From: Candidatus Binatia bacterium | GTDB lineage: Bacteria > Desulfobacterota > Binatia > HRBIN30 | Length of the DNA: 32,503 nucleotides | Direction of reading: 5' to 3' | NCBI GenBank assembly: GCA_023150935.1 | Contig: JAKLJW010000049.1 | Location: 1 to 32,503 of the forward strand | Shown here: piece after piece, positions 8,289 through 15,676 of the stretch | Position numbering within the stretch: the first letter of the stretch is position 1 | How the letters are laid out: each line of letters begins with the position of its first letter | Program-made: the position numbers and the translations under genes | Notes under the pieces: model-generated | What the model was told of the DNA's origin: nothing | Database searches by the model: none | Seen by the model: the letters and a program-made list of their open reading frames with translations, nothing else

Positions 8289-8618
8289 GAGGCATTGCTG
8301 GTCAGGCGATGGGTTGCGGGCGCCAGCCCGCGCTGAACTCGTCGAAGGGTGAACGGGAGTTTATCGACAGTCTCGAAAGCCGGAATCCGGTTGGGGTGTT
8401 TCCACCTCTGGACCCCAGCCTGCGCCGGGGTGACGAGTTCGCGTCCCGGTTCTGGGTTGCGAGCGGCAGCCCGTGCCGGGCGGAACACGAAGAAGCCGCC
8501 GTGATCTTCCTTGACCAGCTCAGCCGACCGCATCAAATCCCTTTCCGCGACTGAAGAGACGCGCGACCGGACCAACCCCCCTCCCAGCTCTCCGCTGCCC
8601 GCTCCCAATCACCCGTCC

Positions 8619-9851
8619 TCATCCGGTCAGCCGGGCCAGTTGTTCCTCGGCGTGCTTGGCTTTGGCGGGCAGGCGGCTCATGCGCGTGTACGCGGCGCGC
8701 GCGGCGGCAACGTCGCCGTCGCGTTCGCACAGGCCCGCGAGAGCCTCGAGCGCGTCGGCATCTTCGGTGAGGTATTTTCGCCGGCGGAACTCGGCGGCCT
8801 CCTGGTACGCGCGGCGGGCCTCGCCGACGCGTCCGGCGGCTTCGTGGACCTGGCCGATGTGCAGCAAGGTGACGTGACGGCCGCCGTGATCCTTGAGGAG
8901 CGCGCTCTTGTACATCTTGAGGGCGCGGTCGTGTTGGCCGCGCCGCGCCGCGCAATCGCCGAGCAGGCGCCAGACGTAGGGTTTGCGATGATGAGCGCGG
9001 ACGTGCAGCTCGATCCACTGGGCGGCGTCGTCGACGCGGTCCTGCCGCAGGGCGATGTCGGCCAGCAGCGCGAACACGAAGTCGCGGTCGCCGCGGTGTG
9101 GAGCGTCTACCGCGAGGCGCAGGGCGCGTTCGGCGTCGGCGAGTTGGTTCTGAGCGACGAGCACCTTGGCGGCAAGGAAGAACTTGAACACCGGTGCGAC
9201 GTGGTGTTTTTCGCCGTCGAGGCGGATACAGCGGAACACGGCGCGGCGGGCCTCGGTGTAGCGGCCGAGGCGGTACTGCGAGCGGGCCAGACCGTAGAAG
9301 GCGCGCACGTACTTGCCGAAGTGGCGGTGCGCGGGGTTGCGGTCGGCGGCGGGAAGGGTTTCGAAGAGGCGCAGCACCTCGCGGAACTCGCGCACGGCGA
9401 CGACGTCCTTCTGGGTAAGGATACTGGCGTGGTAGACGGCGAGCCGATAGCGGTCCGGCAAGGAGTCGGAGCGCAGGCGCAGGGCCTCGCCGACCCATCG
9501 TTCGAACGCCTTGCGGTAGGGTTCGGGGTCATCGAGGCGCGGCTTGCGGATCTTGTGTTGCATGAGCGCGTCGTAATGGATGTAGGCGAGCGAGCTGGCC
9601 GTGCGATGTACCGGTTCGAGTTCCCACGCGCGCAAGAGGACGTCGCGGGCTTCGATGCAGCGATGGAGCTGGGAGAGGGCGAAGGCGACCTCGTCGGCGA
9701 GGCCGAGCCATTCGCGGCCCCAGCCGGCGGGCAAGTGTGTGGCAAGACCGGCGATAGCGGTCCAATCGTTACGCCGCTTCAGGTCCGCGGCGAGCTGGCG
9801 CAGCTCCGCCGGGGAGCGCGGCAGTGCGGTATCCTTGAGGGGCTCGGTCAT
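8619..9851 (-). CDS. tetratricopeptide-repeat protein
   Basis: A 410-residue protein made almost wholly of helical TPR-like repeats, without a signal peptide or membrane segment, so probably a cytoplasmic scaffold or binding protein. Repeats are recognisable by Ala/Gly/Tyr spacing, for example YVRAFYGLARSQYRLGRYTE, then VWRLLGDCAARRGQHDRALK, then HIGQVHEAAGRVGEARRAYQ, and again ALAGLCERDGDVAAARAAYT. The N-terminal 120 residues contain less regular helices. ATG at 9851 starts MTEPLKDTALPRSPAELRQL; a start 12 codons upstream is possible. It lies downstream of the CRISPR-Cas operon on the same strand, separated by a broken BrnT gene. A functional link to CRISPR is not supported by anything in the protein itself. 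Confidence 0.8.
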   Translation of the reverse strand: MTEPLKDTALPRSPAELRQLAADLKRRNDWTAIAGLATHLPAGWGREWLGLADEVAFALSQLHRCIEARDVLLRAWELEPVHRTASSLAYIHYDALMQHKIRKPRLDDPEPYRKAFERWVGEALRLRSDSLPDRYRLAVYHASILTQKDVVAVREFREVLRLFETLPAADRNPAHRHFGKYVRAFYGLARSQYRLGRYTEARRAVFRCIRLDGEKHHVAPVFKFFLAAKVLVAQNQLADAERALRLAVDAPHRGDRDFVFALLADIALRQDRVDDAAQWIELHVRAHHRKPYVWRLLGDCAARRGQHDRALKMYKSALLKDHGGRHVTLLHIGQVHEAAGRVGEARRAYQEAAEFRRRKYLTEDADALEALAGLCERDGDVAAARAAYTRMSRLPAKAKHAEEQLARLTG

Positions 9852-9921
9852 GGTCGCCGCGGCGTTCCGGGAGAGACCGGATCGCACGTGCGGTGACGCT
9901 ACCGCGGCGGTTCTGGAGGGC

Positions 9922-10192
9922 TCAACGGGGTCGGCGCAGACGGCAATATTGGCGTTTCAGGGTGGGGCGACGAAGAACGCGCGGCCCACGCTCGACGTTG
10001 ACCACAGTCACGGCCCAACGCGCTGAGCCCGAGGGCCCAGAAATGGTCGGGATGCGTTTCGTCCGGCCGCAGAACGTAGCACGGATCGGCAAACACAGTC
10101 GACGCTTCTTCGAACGACACGCCGTGTCTTGCCTTGTTCGCGGTAGCCTTGTCGGCATCCCACTCGAAATCTCCGTAGACGACGGTCGCCAT
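9922..10192 (-). pseudogene. BrnT-family toxin, frameshifted
   Basis: BrnT is an RNase-like toxin usually paired with BrnA. The N-terminal half is clear: FEWDADKATANKARHGVSFE, then EASTVFADP and HFWALGLSALGR. At about 10018-10024 the reading frame must shift to continue as AVTVVNVERGPRVLRR, which corresponds to the family strand usually followed by IISAR. The uninterrupted frame instead gives a Pro/Ser-rich tail. After the shift the canonical IISARRATRRE motif is not recovered, so the C-terminus is also degraded. No brnA follows in the TPR gene direction. The start is only 18 bases beyond the stop of the CARF-HEPN gene, so the remnant would be transcribed with the CRISPR operon. Confidence 0.68.
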
Positions 10193-10210
10193 GGCCCGGG
10201 CTTCGACGCA

Positions 10211-11458
10211 TTACCACGGGAGGCGCGGGAACTCAGGGCGATGAACCGTCGAGGGTAGGAATGCGAGCGTCAGGTCCAGCATGCGAGCTGCGCGTTCCTT
10301 ACCCATCGGCTGGATGCCGTGCGCGAGTATGGAGTCGTTTCGAGCCCCCTGCAGTTGGCTGACCTCCTCGTACCGTGCAACGAACTCTTTCCCGACCGCG
10401 TCGTCAACGGCGGCCAGCGCGCGGTACGTGGCTTCGAGCGGCAATTTCAACAAGCCCTTGTCGGCAGCCGCGTATCGCGAGACGTATTCGGCGCGCACTC
10501 TCTCGGGTAGAACAGTGGGCGGTACCTTGTTCGTCGGGTGGGCAAATTCGGCTTCGAAAGCAATCTGGCCACGCATCTCGATGGCCCGGTACAGGCGTGC
10601 GACCGCGTCGTCGTACTTGCGCTCGGCAAGGCGGCGTTCGGCATTAGCTACGAGATCCCCGACCAGCGGCATGCGGAGGTTGTGGAACCCGTTCGTGTCG
10701 CGGTCCAGCGACTCGAGAAACCTGACGTTCTCCGCTGCCTGCGAGAGTACATTCGAATACTCGCCGGCTTGCGCCGCACGAACCAGCTCCTCCAGCCGAT
10801 GCCGGCCCTTGCCCAGTTCACGCCGAGCAGTGCGGTGGTCGAAACGATCCCAGGCTGCATAACCAACCAGGAGATCTCGAACCGCGTCGAGCAGGGCACG
10901 GTGGGGCTCCTGCAGCTTGGGGAGCAGATCGCCCATCATCACCGCCGCTGCATCATACTGGTGCGAGTTGAAGTGCTGTGCGATGCGACGCTTCTCTTCA
11001 ACCGCAAACAGCTCCAGGGGATTACGGTCTATGCGCCGTCGTTCGCTTCCAGACTCGACTACCCCGAGGCCATCCTTGGTGCGGCGGTCGCCGCCTACAT
11101 ACGAGAACCGCACGCCGTATGCGGCGGCTGCCATAGCTACGGCAGCGCTCATGACCTTGGTTCCACCAGTGTAGTCGATCAGCATCTCGGACTCCGGGAA
11201 TCCTTGCCGGCGCACGCGCTCGATGCACGCCAGAGCCTTGCGGTAGCATTCAACGAGATCTTCCGCGGAGTCTACGATCTCCTTTTCGTCCTTGAACGCC
11301 CCGCCGGTGCTGACTTTCACCGCGTCCTTGATCTTCGCGATCTCGTCTACGCTACGGTGAGAAGCAAGGAAACAGACGAATTCCGGCTTCTCTTCTCCGA
11401 GGGTAACCGCCAGCGGCTCCGCGGAACCACCAACCGAGACGATCATTGCGCGCGCCAT
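10211..11458 (-). CDS. CARF-HEPN RNase, Cas02710 (TIGR02710) family
   Basis: Predicted cOA-activated ancillary RNase of type III CRISPR. The 415-residue protein has an N-terminal CARF Rossmann domain (about 1-145) with the ligand-loop motifs MIVSVGGSAEPLAVTL and LIDYTGGTKVMSAAVAMAAA (about 94-112). A helical middle follows. The C-terminal HEPN domain has R373-N-D-S-I-L-A-H380, an R-x6-H ribonuclease motif. These are the features of the Cas02710/Csm6-like family, in which binding of cyclic oligoadenylate made by Cas10 switches on non-specific RNA cleavage. ATG 11458 is preceded by a strong AAGGAGGAG; the frame is open far upstream across cas6 but that part is spurious. The gene overlaps the end of cas6 by 16 bases and closes the operon. 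Confidence 0.88.
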   Translation of the reverse strand: MARAMIVSVGGSAEPLAVTLGEEKPEFVCFLASHRSVDEIAKIKDAVKVSTGGAFKDEKEIVDSAEDLVECYRKALACIERVRRQGFPESEMLIDYTGGTKVMSAAVAMAAAAYGVRFSYVGGDRRTKDGLGVVESGSERRRIDRNPLELFAVEEKRRIAQHFNSHQYDAAAVMMGDLLPKLQEPHRALLDAVRDLLVGYAAWDRFDHRTARRELGKGRHRLEELVRAAQAGEYSNVLSQAAENVRFLESLDRDTNGFHNLRMPLVGDLVANAERRLAERKYDDAVARLYRAIEMRGQIAFEAEFAHPTNKVPPTVLPERVRAEYVSRYAAADKGLLKLPLEATYRALAAVDDAVGKEFVARYEEVSQLQGARNDSILAHGIQPMGKERAARMLDLTLAFLPSTVHRPEFPRLPW

Positions 11459-12480
11459 CTCTCCTCCTTGCCAATCATCCTCGGTTGCGCGGCCGCCATC
11501 CCCAACCGATAGCGGCCGAAGCCGAGCGCGGTGCCTTTGCCGACCTGCACCTGCTCGCCGAAGCGGAGTAGCGGCCAGAGGGTGCGGAGTGCGGGGCCGC
11601 GCCAGTGTACGCTGCCCATGAGACCGGGCCAGGACATGCGTTGGCGTTGGCGGGCCGAGTAGCGGGTGACATGGACCCGCCGCAGTTCGGCGGCGGCGAC
11701 GGCGATGCCGGTGGCCAGGCGTTCGCACTCGGCTTCGTCGACGGCGGGCGTTCCCGATCCGAACAGGACGCTCAGCGCGTTGGCACGGCGCGCCAGGGTG
11801 GCGATGAAGACGGGGGGCGGTACGGTGTCGATCAGCTTGCCGTCGCGCTTGAGGCGCAGCGGGGTGATGAATTCGATGACCGCGGCCTGCGGCGGTTCCT
11901 CGGCGCCGGCGCTGCCCGCCGGAGCGACGATTGGCGCTTCGTACGTATCGGTGGCGCCGTCGTAGACGACGTGCGAGCCGTCGGCGGTGGTGACGCGAGC
12001 GAGGCGCAGCGCGGGGCGCGCCATGCGCTCGGCGGGGTCAGCGGGTTCCTCGGCCGGCAAGCCGAGGCCGCGGCGGGCGAGGCGTTGGAGGGCGACGACG
12101 ACGATGGGCAGCTCGTCGATGGCGCGGCCGACCAGCGTGAGACGCACGGGGATCTCGGCGTCGGCATCGAGGCGGACGGGATGCCCGGAGGGGCGGGTCC
12201 AGCCGGGTTCGGGGCCGACGACGAGGGGGCGCGGTGCCTGGTCGCGGATGCCGGCGGCGAGAAGGGTGTCGTCGGCAGGAGCCGGGGTGTCGAAGAGCAG
12301 CGGGTAGGCGCAGCGGGCGAGGAGCGGGCACCCGGCACAGGTCGGACGGCGGGGAAAGACGCAGACGGTTCGGTAGACGGCGCGGCTCAGCGCACCATGC
12401 ACGGCAGAGCCGAGGAATGGCGGGAGGCGCTGGGGGGAGCAAGTGATGAAGGTGGTAACTAACGAGAGGGCTGACGGCAT
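11443..12480 (-). CDS. cas6: CRISPR pre-crRNA endoribonuclease Cas6
   Basis: Cas6 cuts the repeat in the CRISPR precursor transcript to make crRNAs. The 345-residue protein has the N-terminal Cas6 feature LPPFLGSAVHGALSRAV at about 19-35. It is followed by a Cys cluster C40, C48, C51, C57 in the arrangement CxxC with flanking Cys, seen in a subset of Cas6 proteins and possibly metal-binding. The C-terminal glycine-rich RNA-binding loop VGKGTALGFGRYRLG lies at about 313-327. MPSALSLVTTFI at 12480 is taken as the start because it gives the usual first strand of the ferredoxin fold; an in-frame start at 12540 would add 20 residues. H29 is a candidate active-site residue but I cannot confirm this. 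Its crRNA substrate array is not in the window. Confidence 0.87.
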   Translation of the reverse strand: MPSALSLVTTFITCSPQRLPPFLGSAVHGALSRAVYRTVCVFPRRPTCAGCPLLARCAYPLLFDTPAPADDTLLAAGIRDQAPRPLVVGPEPGWTRPSGHPVRLDADAEIPVRLTLVGRAIDELPIVVVALQRLARRGLGLPAEEPADPAERMARPALRLARVTTADGSHVVYDGATDTYEAPIVAPAGSAGAEEPPQAAVIEFITPLRLKRDGKLIDTVPPPVFIATLARRANALSVLFGSGTPAVDEAECERLATGIAVAAAELRRVHVTRYSARQRQRMSWPGLMGSVHWRGPALRTLWPLLRFGEQVQVGKGTALGFGRYRLGMAAAQPRMIGKEERWRAQ

Positions 12481-12529
12481 TTCGAGACACGACACCACGG
12501 GCACGACGGCGACCGTCCCACCGGCGGGC

Positions 12530-12865
12530 TCAGGCGGCATGCAGCTCCCGACCTTCCCGAAGGGCGGCGCTGACGAACGATCCGACCGCGTCGCACAGCG
12601 CGTCCACGTCTTCGGGTGTCATGACGATCACGTCAACCGGAACGCCGATCCCGAAAAGGGCGCGGTGGATCTCCTGCGCGAGCTGGCGGCGGTGCGGCAC
12701 GCCGGCCTTGACGACGAGAACGTCGAGATCGCTGTCCGGGCCAACCGTCCCTCGCGCCGCCGAGCCGAAAAGGATGATGCGATCCGGGTGTGCGACGGCC
12801 ACGATGCGTCGCACAAGCTCGGACACTGCTGCAGGCTCCCTGTCGTGCATCTGGGATCTCGTCAT
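12530..12865 (-). CDS. minimal nucleotidyltransferase (MNT) in the cmr operon
   Basis: A 110-residue nucleotidyltransferase of the DNA polymerase beta superfamily. The signature is ILFGSAARGTVGPDSDLDVL, with the two metal-binding Asp residues in DSDLD, and the third acidic residue is in VPVDVIVM. All catalytic residues appear intact. MNT proteins are known mainly as antitoxins such as MntA, which AMPylate HEPN toxins, and as substrate-binding nucleotidyltransferases. Here there is no adjacent stand-alone HEPN (HepT) gene; instead it lies between cmr1 (10 bases upstream) and cas6 (49 bases downstream). The only HEPN domain nearby is that of the CARF effector two genes on. ATG 12865 is chosen because the upstream open frame lies over cmr1. 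Its presence inside a III-B operon is unusual. Confidence 0.85.
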   Translation of the reverse strand: MTRSQMHDREPAAVSELVRRIVAVAHPDRIILFGSAARGTVGPDSDLDVLVVKAGVPHRRQLAQEIHRALFGIGVPVDVIVMTPEDVDALCDAVGSFVSAALREGRELHAA

Positions 12866-12875
12866 GGGAACGCTC

Positions 12876-13916
12876 TCAGCGTATCTGGACCGGTTGCCCG
12901 TTGCACGAGCGCAGGTAGTCGTCGACTCGACTCCATTCCGGCGGCGGGTTGCGGTGTGACCCGTGCGGACGAATGGCACTCTCGATGGAACTCGAACGCA
13001 TGAGCGTCTGAACGGCAACGAATCTGCCATCCAGCAGTGTCTCGAGGTGAATCCACAGCGGCGATGCGTGCCGTACGCCAGAGCCGGTGATTTTCGGTTC
13101 TCCGGATCTTGGTTTCATGTAAGGAAGGCCCAACAGGGCGCTCTTGAACCCGCGGAGGCCGCGCATCACCTCCGCTCGGGCCGCCTCCTCGTCCTTCGAC
13201 TCCTTCAGTGCCACGACCTGGATCTGGCTGTCGTCCGCCGAGCTCGCCCGCAGCATCGAAAAGGGTGGCCGGGCACTTCCCAGCCCCCCGTGCGATGCAA
13301 GGCCCCTACGAATCGCCCGACGAGCGGTCGACACTCCCTCCTCCAGGTGCTTCCGGAGCGCTTCGACACTCTGGTGTGACTCGGCAAGCGGCAGCCCTGG
13401 CCTATTTGGTTCCAGCCCCTTCAAGGCAACGCTCCCGGCGCCGCGGCGAGAACGCTGCCCGAAGCCTCCGAGATGCACGGCGAGCCACAACGCAGCCACG
13501 GCGGCGTCGACTTCCTCGACCGCCATGGTCGGGTGGCTCGGGAACACCTCCACCCGGAACTCCTGTCCGGCCTTCATCGCGTTGCTCGGCGACGGGTGAT
13601 CCAATCCTTTTCCATCCCTTGGATGATGAGGCAGGAGATTTCTGGCCGCAGACGCAAGCCGATCACACCCGCTCGCGCGGAACACGATGCCTTTGCCGAA
13701 GACCGTGGAGCCAAAGATCCGACCCTCGCGACAGTGGATACACTCGCAGGAATCGGATCCATCGCACTTGTACTGTACCGCGTCGCCGATCGCCGCGCGC
13801 CACCAGTATCGCGCCGCGCTCTTGATTGCCCCCGCGCGCACCTCGGCGGCCTTACCTGGCCCGTGCAGGAACATGGCCGTCGTAAGCTTGAGCGTGGCGA
13901 TCACCTTCGTCGGCAT
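12876..13916 (-). CDS. cmr1: type III-B RAMP protein Cmr1 (Cas7 group)
   Basis: Cmr1 is a Cas7-like RAMP subunit at the tip of the Cmr complex where target RNA 3' regions bind. The 346-residue protein has the opening TAMFLHGPGKAAEVRAGAIK followed by SAARYWWRAA (about 13-42), matching the Cmr1 pattern of LRxxSIKGxxRxWWRA. It also has WLAVHLGGFGQRSRRGAGSV at about 144-163, the characteristic glycine-rich RAMP motif. Between them four Cys residues (C51, C57, C59, C62) suggest a small metal site, and the sequence RIFGSTVFG is also typical. The second RAMP half includes MRGLRGFKSALLGLPYM. It starts 18 bases after the cmr6 stop with a purine-rich AGAGGGGG upstream of ATG 13916. Confidence 0.9.
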   Translation of the reverse strand: MPTKVIATLKLTTAMFLHGPGKAAEVRAGAIKSAARYWWRAAIGDAVQYKCDGSDSCECIHCREGRIFGSTVFGKGIVFRASGCDRLASAARNLLPHHPRDGKGLDHPSPSNAMKAGQEFRVEVFPSHPTMAVEEVDAAVAALWLAVHLGGFGQRSRRGAGSVALKGLEPNRPGLPLAESHQSVEALRKHLEEGVSTARRAIRRGLASHGGLGSARPPFSMLRASSADDSQIQVVALKESKDEEAARAEVMRGLRGFKSALLGLPYMKPRSGEPKITGSGVRHASPLWIHLETLLDGRFVAVQTLMRSSSIESAIRPHGSHRNPPPEWSRVDDYLRSCNGQPVQIR

Positions 13917-13934
13917 GACTTACGCGCCCCCTCT

Positions 13935-15296
13935 TCACACCCGGCCCAGGATTTGGAGCAAGCGATGCTTCTTGGCCTGTTGTTTATCGGACAGTTTTCC
14001 GGTCCACTTTCCGACGCGTTTGTATGCGTCGATCAAGGGCGCGGCGAGCTGTTTCTGATCTTCATCGGACAGCTTCGGCAACTCGTTTCTGTAAATGGCG
14101 TCAATTCGTGTCACATCGCAATCCCGCAGATCTTCGATGGCTCGATCGAGCTCCGACATGGTCGCGAGCCGGGCCTGTCGCGCTTCCTCCGCTGCGCAAC
14201 GTGCGACCTCCTCCCGAGCCTTCCGGGCCTCCGCCGCGGCTTTGACACGTTGCGCCTCGCGCTCCGCTTCAGCTTTCTGATCGCGCCGGAGCCGGCCGTA
14301 CCCTATCGCCGTCTTCGCCCCGAAGCCGAGCCAGTCGCCGGCGTAGTCGCACGCGGCTTCGACAAGGCCGCGCCACGCGGTCGCCAACGATTCAGGGAGT
14401 AGGGGACTCGTTCGAAGCCGCACATGAAGCCGAACCTTCGACGCGGGAGGCACCGCCAGGAAGAAGATCGGATTCGGGTTGTCGTCGTCGGACGGCAAGC
14501 CTCTTCCCTCGTAGTATCGTCCGAAATGCGGGTTCATAATGTCGATCCGGAGGCGCCCACCGGCCGGATCGAGGTAGGCGTCCCAGAATTCCAGCGCACC
14601 AGCACTGTGCATATCTCCCAGCGCGTCCGACTGCGGTAGGCGTTCGAGAGCTTCCCTAACGTCACGGGTGCGGGAACACTCCAACACAGCAGGGGCCGAG
14701 GATAACCGGAGAAAGCCTTCGGCAAGGGCAATGGTCGCGCCGTCCAACCTTTCCCTGTAGGCGGCGCGCCACTTCCCGCGCTCCGCACGTACGGCCGCGG
14801 AGTCGTTTCGCTCGTCCCGACACAAGTACGCACTGTGCTGATCAAAGCCGAAAAGCCACCACACGGCCGGCACGCTCCAACCGCAAGGATCGTCCGCGAA
14901 CAGCGCCAACTCCTCCGCTGCTCGGCGGAGGACGCCCTTGAGGGAACTCCCCGGCAGGTAGGGCAGGCCATACGGGTCCATAAAGGCGAATCCGTTTTCG
15001 AGGGGATGCTCCATTCCCATGCCGGTTACGAACGGACCATCCGTCAGATAGTCCAAAGACAGCATTCGTTCGCCCGCAATCGCCGCGAGGGCGTCCTGCC
15101 GTGACGCCAGTCCCCGCAGCCCGTTCAGGGTCGCCGGTCGCAGCTCAGAGGCACTGGCCAGTGCCCTATCCCGCTCCTGGGCAACGAGATCCCACGCCTC
15201 CGTCCAGCCACCGAAGTACAACCGAAACCGATGGCCCGGAGGAGCCTCGTCGAAGTTGCCGCCCACGTATGCCGGCACCGCAACCCGCACCGTCAC
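13935..15296 (-). CDS. cmr6: type III-B RAMP protein Cmr6 with helical C-terminal extension
   Basis: Cmr6 is a Cas7-like subunit at the crRNA 3' side of the Cmr complex. The 453-residue protein contains the RAMP motif YLPGSSLKGVLRRAAEE at about 113-129, FWDAYLDPAGGRLRIDIMNP at about 237-256, and the terminal glycine-rich GFGAKTAIGYGRLRR at about 324-338. That is where Cmr6 normally ends. Here 115 further residues follow: a charged Ala/Arg/Glu coiled-coil-like stretch (about 340-378) and another helical segment up to LLQILGRV. This extension is not part of the usual fold and its role is unknown. Translation starts at GTG 15296, overlapping the cmr5 stop as GTGA, which indicates coupling. Confidence 0.9.
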   Translation of the reverse strand: MTVRVAVPAYVGGNFDEAPPGHRFRLYFGGWTEAWDLVAQERDRALASASELRPATLNGLRGLASRQDALAAIAGERMLSLDYLTDGPFVTGMGMEHPLENGFAFMDPYGLPYLPGSSLKGVLRRAAEELALFADDPCGWSVPAVWWLFGFDQHSAYLCRDERNDSAAVRAERGKWRAAYRERLDGATIALAEGFLRLSSAPAVLECSRTRDVREALERLPQSDALGDMHSAGALEFWDAYLDPAGGRLRIDIMNPHFGRYYEGRGLPSDDDNPNPIFFLAVPPASKVRLHVRLRTSPLLPESLATAWRGLVEAACDYAGDWLGFGAKTAIGYGRLRRDQKAEAEREAQRVKAAAEARKAREEVARCAAEEARQARLATMSELDRAIEDLRDCDVTRIDAIYRNELPKLSDEDQKQLAAPLIDAYKRVGKWTGKLSDKQQAKKHRLLQILGRV

Positions 15297-15673
15297 TTCC
15301 CTTTCGGCACCGCAATCGTCGCGGCCCGTGCTGCGGCGAACTGCCGGATCCAGCGGAGGATCTCCAGGGCCTCCTCTGTCGCGCGCATGTACTGCTCGCT
15401 GCCTGTCGAATGCAGGTACTTCATCGCCTTACTGAAATCGGTGTCGAAGGTCTGCCCAGCCCGGGTCGACAGCCATTCCAGGACGTGCCTCATGAGATTC
15501 TCGTGGTGGCCGCCCTTTGACTGGAAGAACGCCAACGTCTGCATGAGGCCGTTCGACATGATCAACGCCGGCGCGCCCTTCGCCAACTTTACGTACCTAT
15601 CGTCCGGCCGCTCGCCGACTTTCTGCCATGCGTAGGCGGCGCGCGTCTGATCGAGGCTCTTCAGTTCCGGCAT
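15293..15673 (-). CDS. cmr5: type III-B small subunit Cmr5 (Cas11)
   Basis: Cmr5 forms the helical small-subunit filament (Cas11) of the Cmr effector. The 126-residue, all-helical protein has the family beginning SLDQTRAAYAWQKVGE and the central block YVKLAKGAPALIMSNGLMQT followed by LAFFQSKGG, which is the strongest Cmr5 signature. The end, YMRATEEALEILRWIRQFA, is also typical. ATG 15673 follows the cmr4 stop by three bases with AAGGAG just upstream, and the gene ends in a four-base overlap with cmr6. Confidence 0.95.
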   Translation of the reverse strand: MPELKSLDQTRAAYAWQKVGERPDDRYVKLAKGAPALIMSNGLMQTLAFFQSKGGHHENLMRHVLEWLSTRAGQTFDTDFSKAMKYLHSTGSEQYMRATEEALEILRWIRQFAAARAATIAVPKGK

Positions 15674-15676
15674 CGC

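Larger units (their letters stand above)
7886..8482. repeat. four copies of a GGGTTGCGGGC palindromic repeat
   Basis: Copies begin near 7887, 8151, 8311 and 8453. The consensus is GGGTTGCGGGC, two to four variable bases, then AGCCCGCGCTGA, so each is a small hairpin with a GCGGGC / GCCCGC stem. The first three are close to identical and the fourth has diverged (TTGCGAGCGGCAGCCCGTGCCG). They are dispersed, not tandem, and have no CRISPR-like regular spacing. Confidence 0.75.
7351..8618. other. 1.27 kb without genes, rich in repeats
   Basis: No protein gene is supported here. Reading frames have low complexity and match repeat sequence in several frames. The segment holds four copies of a GGGTTGCGGGC palindrome, a REP-like element (8025-8134), a long hairpin (8220-8288), an imperfect inverted repeat around 7822-7884 made of GGAATGCGGAT / ATCCGCATTCC, and a TGGACCCCAGCCTGCGCCGG block near 8410. 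Two stretches starting CTGAACTACTATCGCCG (7955 and 8173) are similar over about 40 bases. The promoter of mltD should lie just left of 7402. Tandem palindrome-rich DNA of this kind accumulates in intergenic space of large high-GC genomes. Confidence 0.6.

Noticed and set aside
7886..8482. Possible CRISPR array (four similar palindromic repeats)
   Set aside because: Distances between copies are about 264, 160 and 142 bases and copies diverge; there is no constant spacer length.
8619..9851. TPR protein as a type III-E TPR-CHAT-like CRISPR effector
   Set aside because: No CHAT/caspase-like His-Cys domain is present, and the system is III-B with separate cmr genes.
8511..9896. Plus-strand frame of 461 codons over the TPR gene
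   Set aside because: The minus strand carries regular TPR repeats; the plus-strand translation is a mirror artefact of the same codons.
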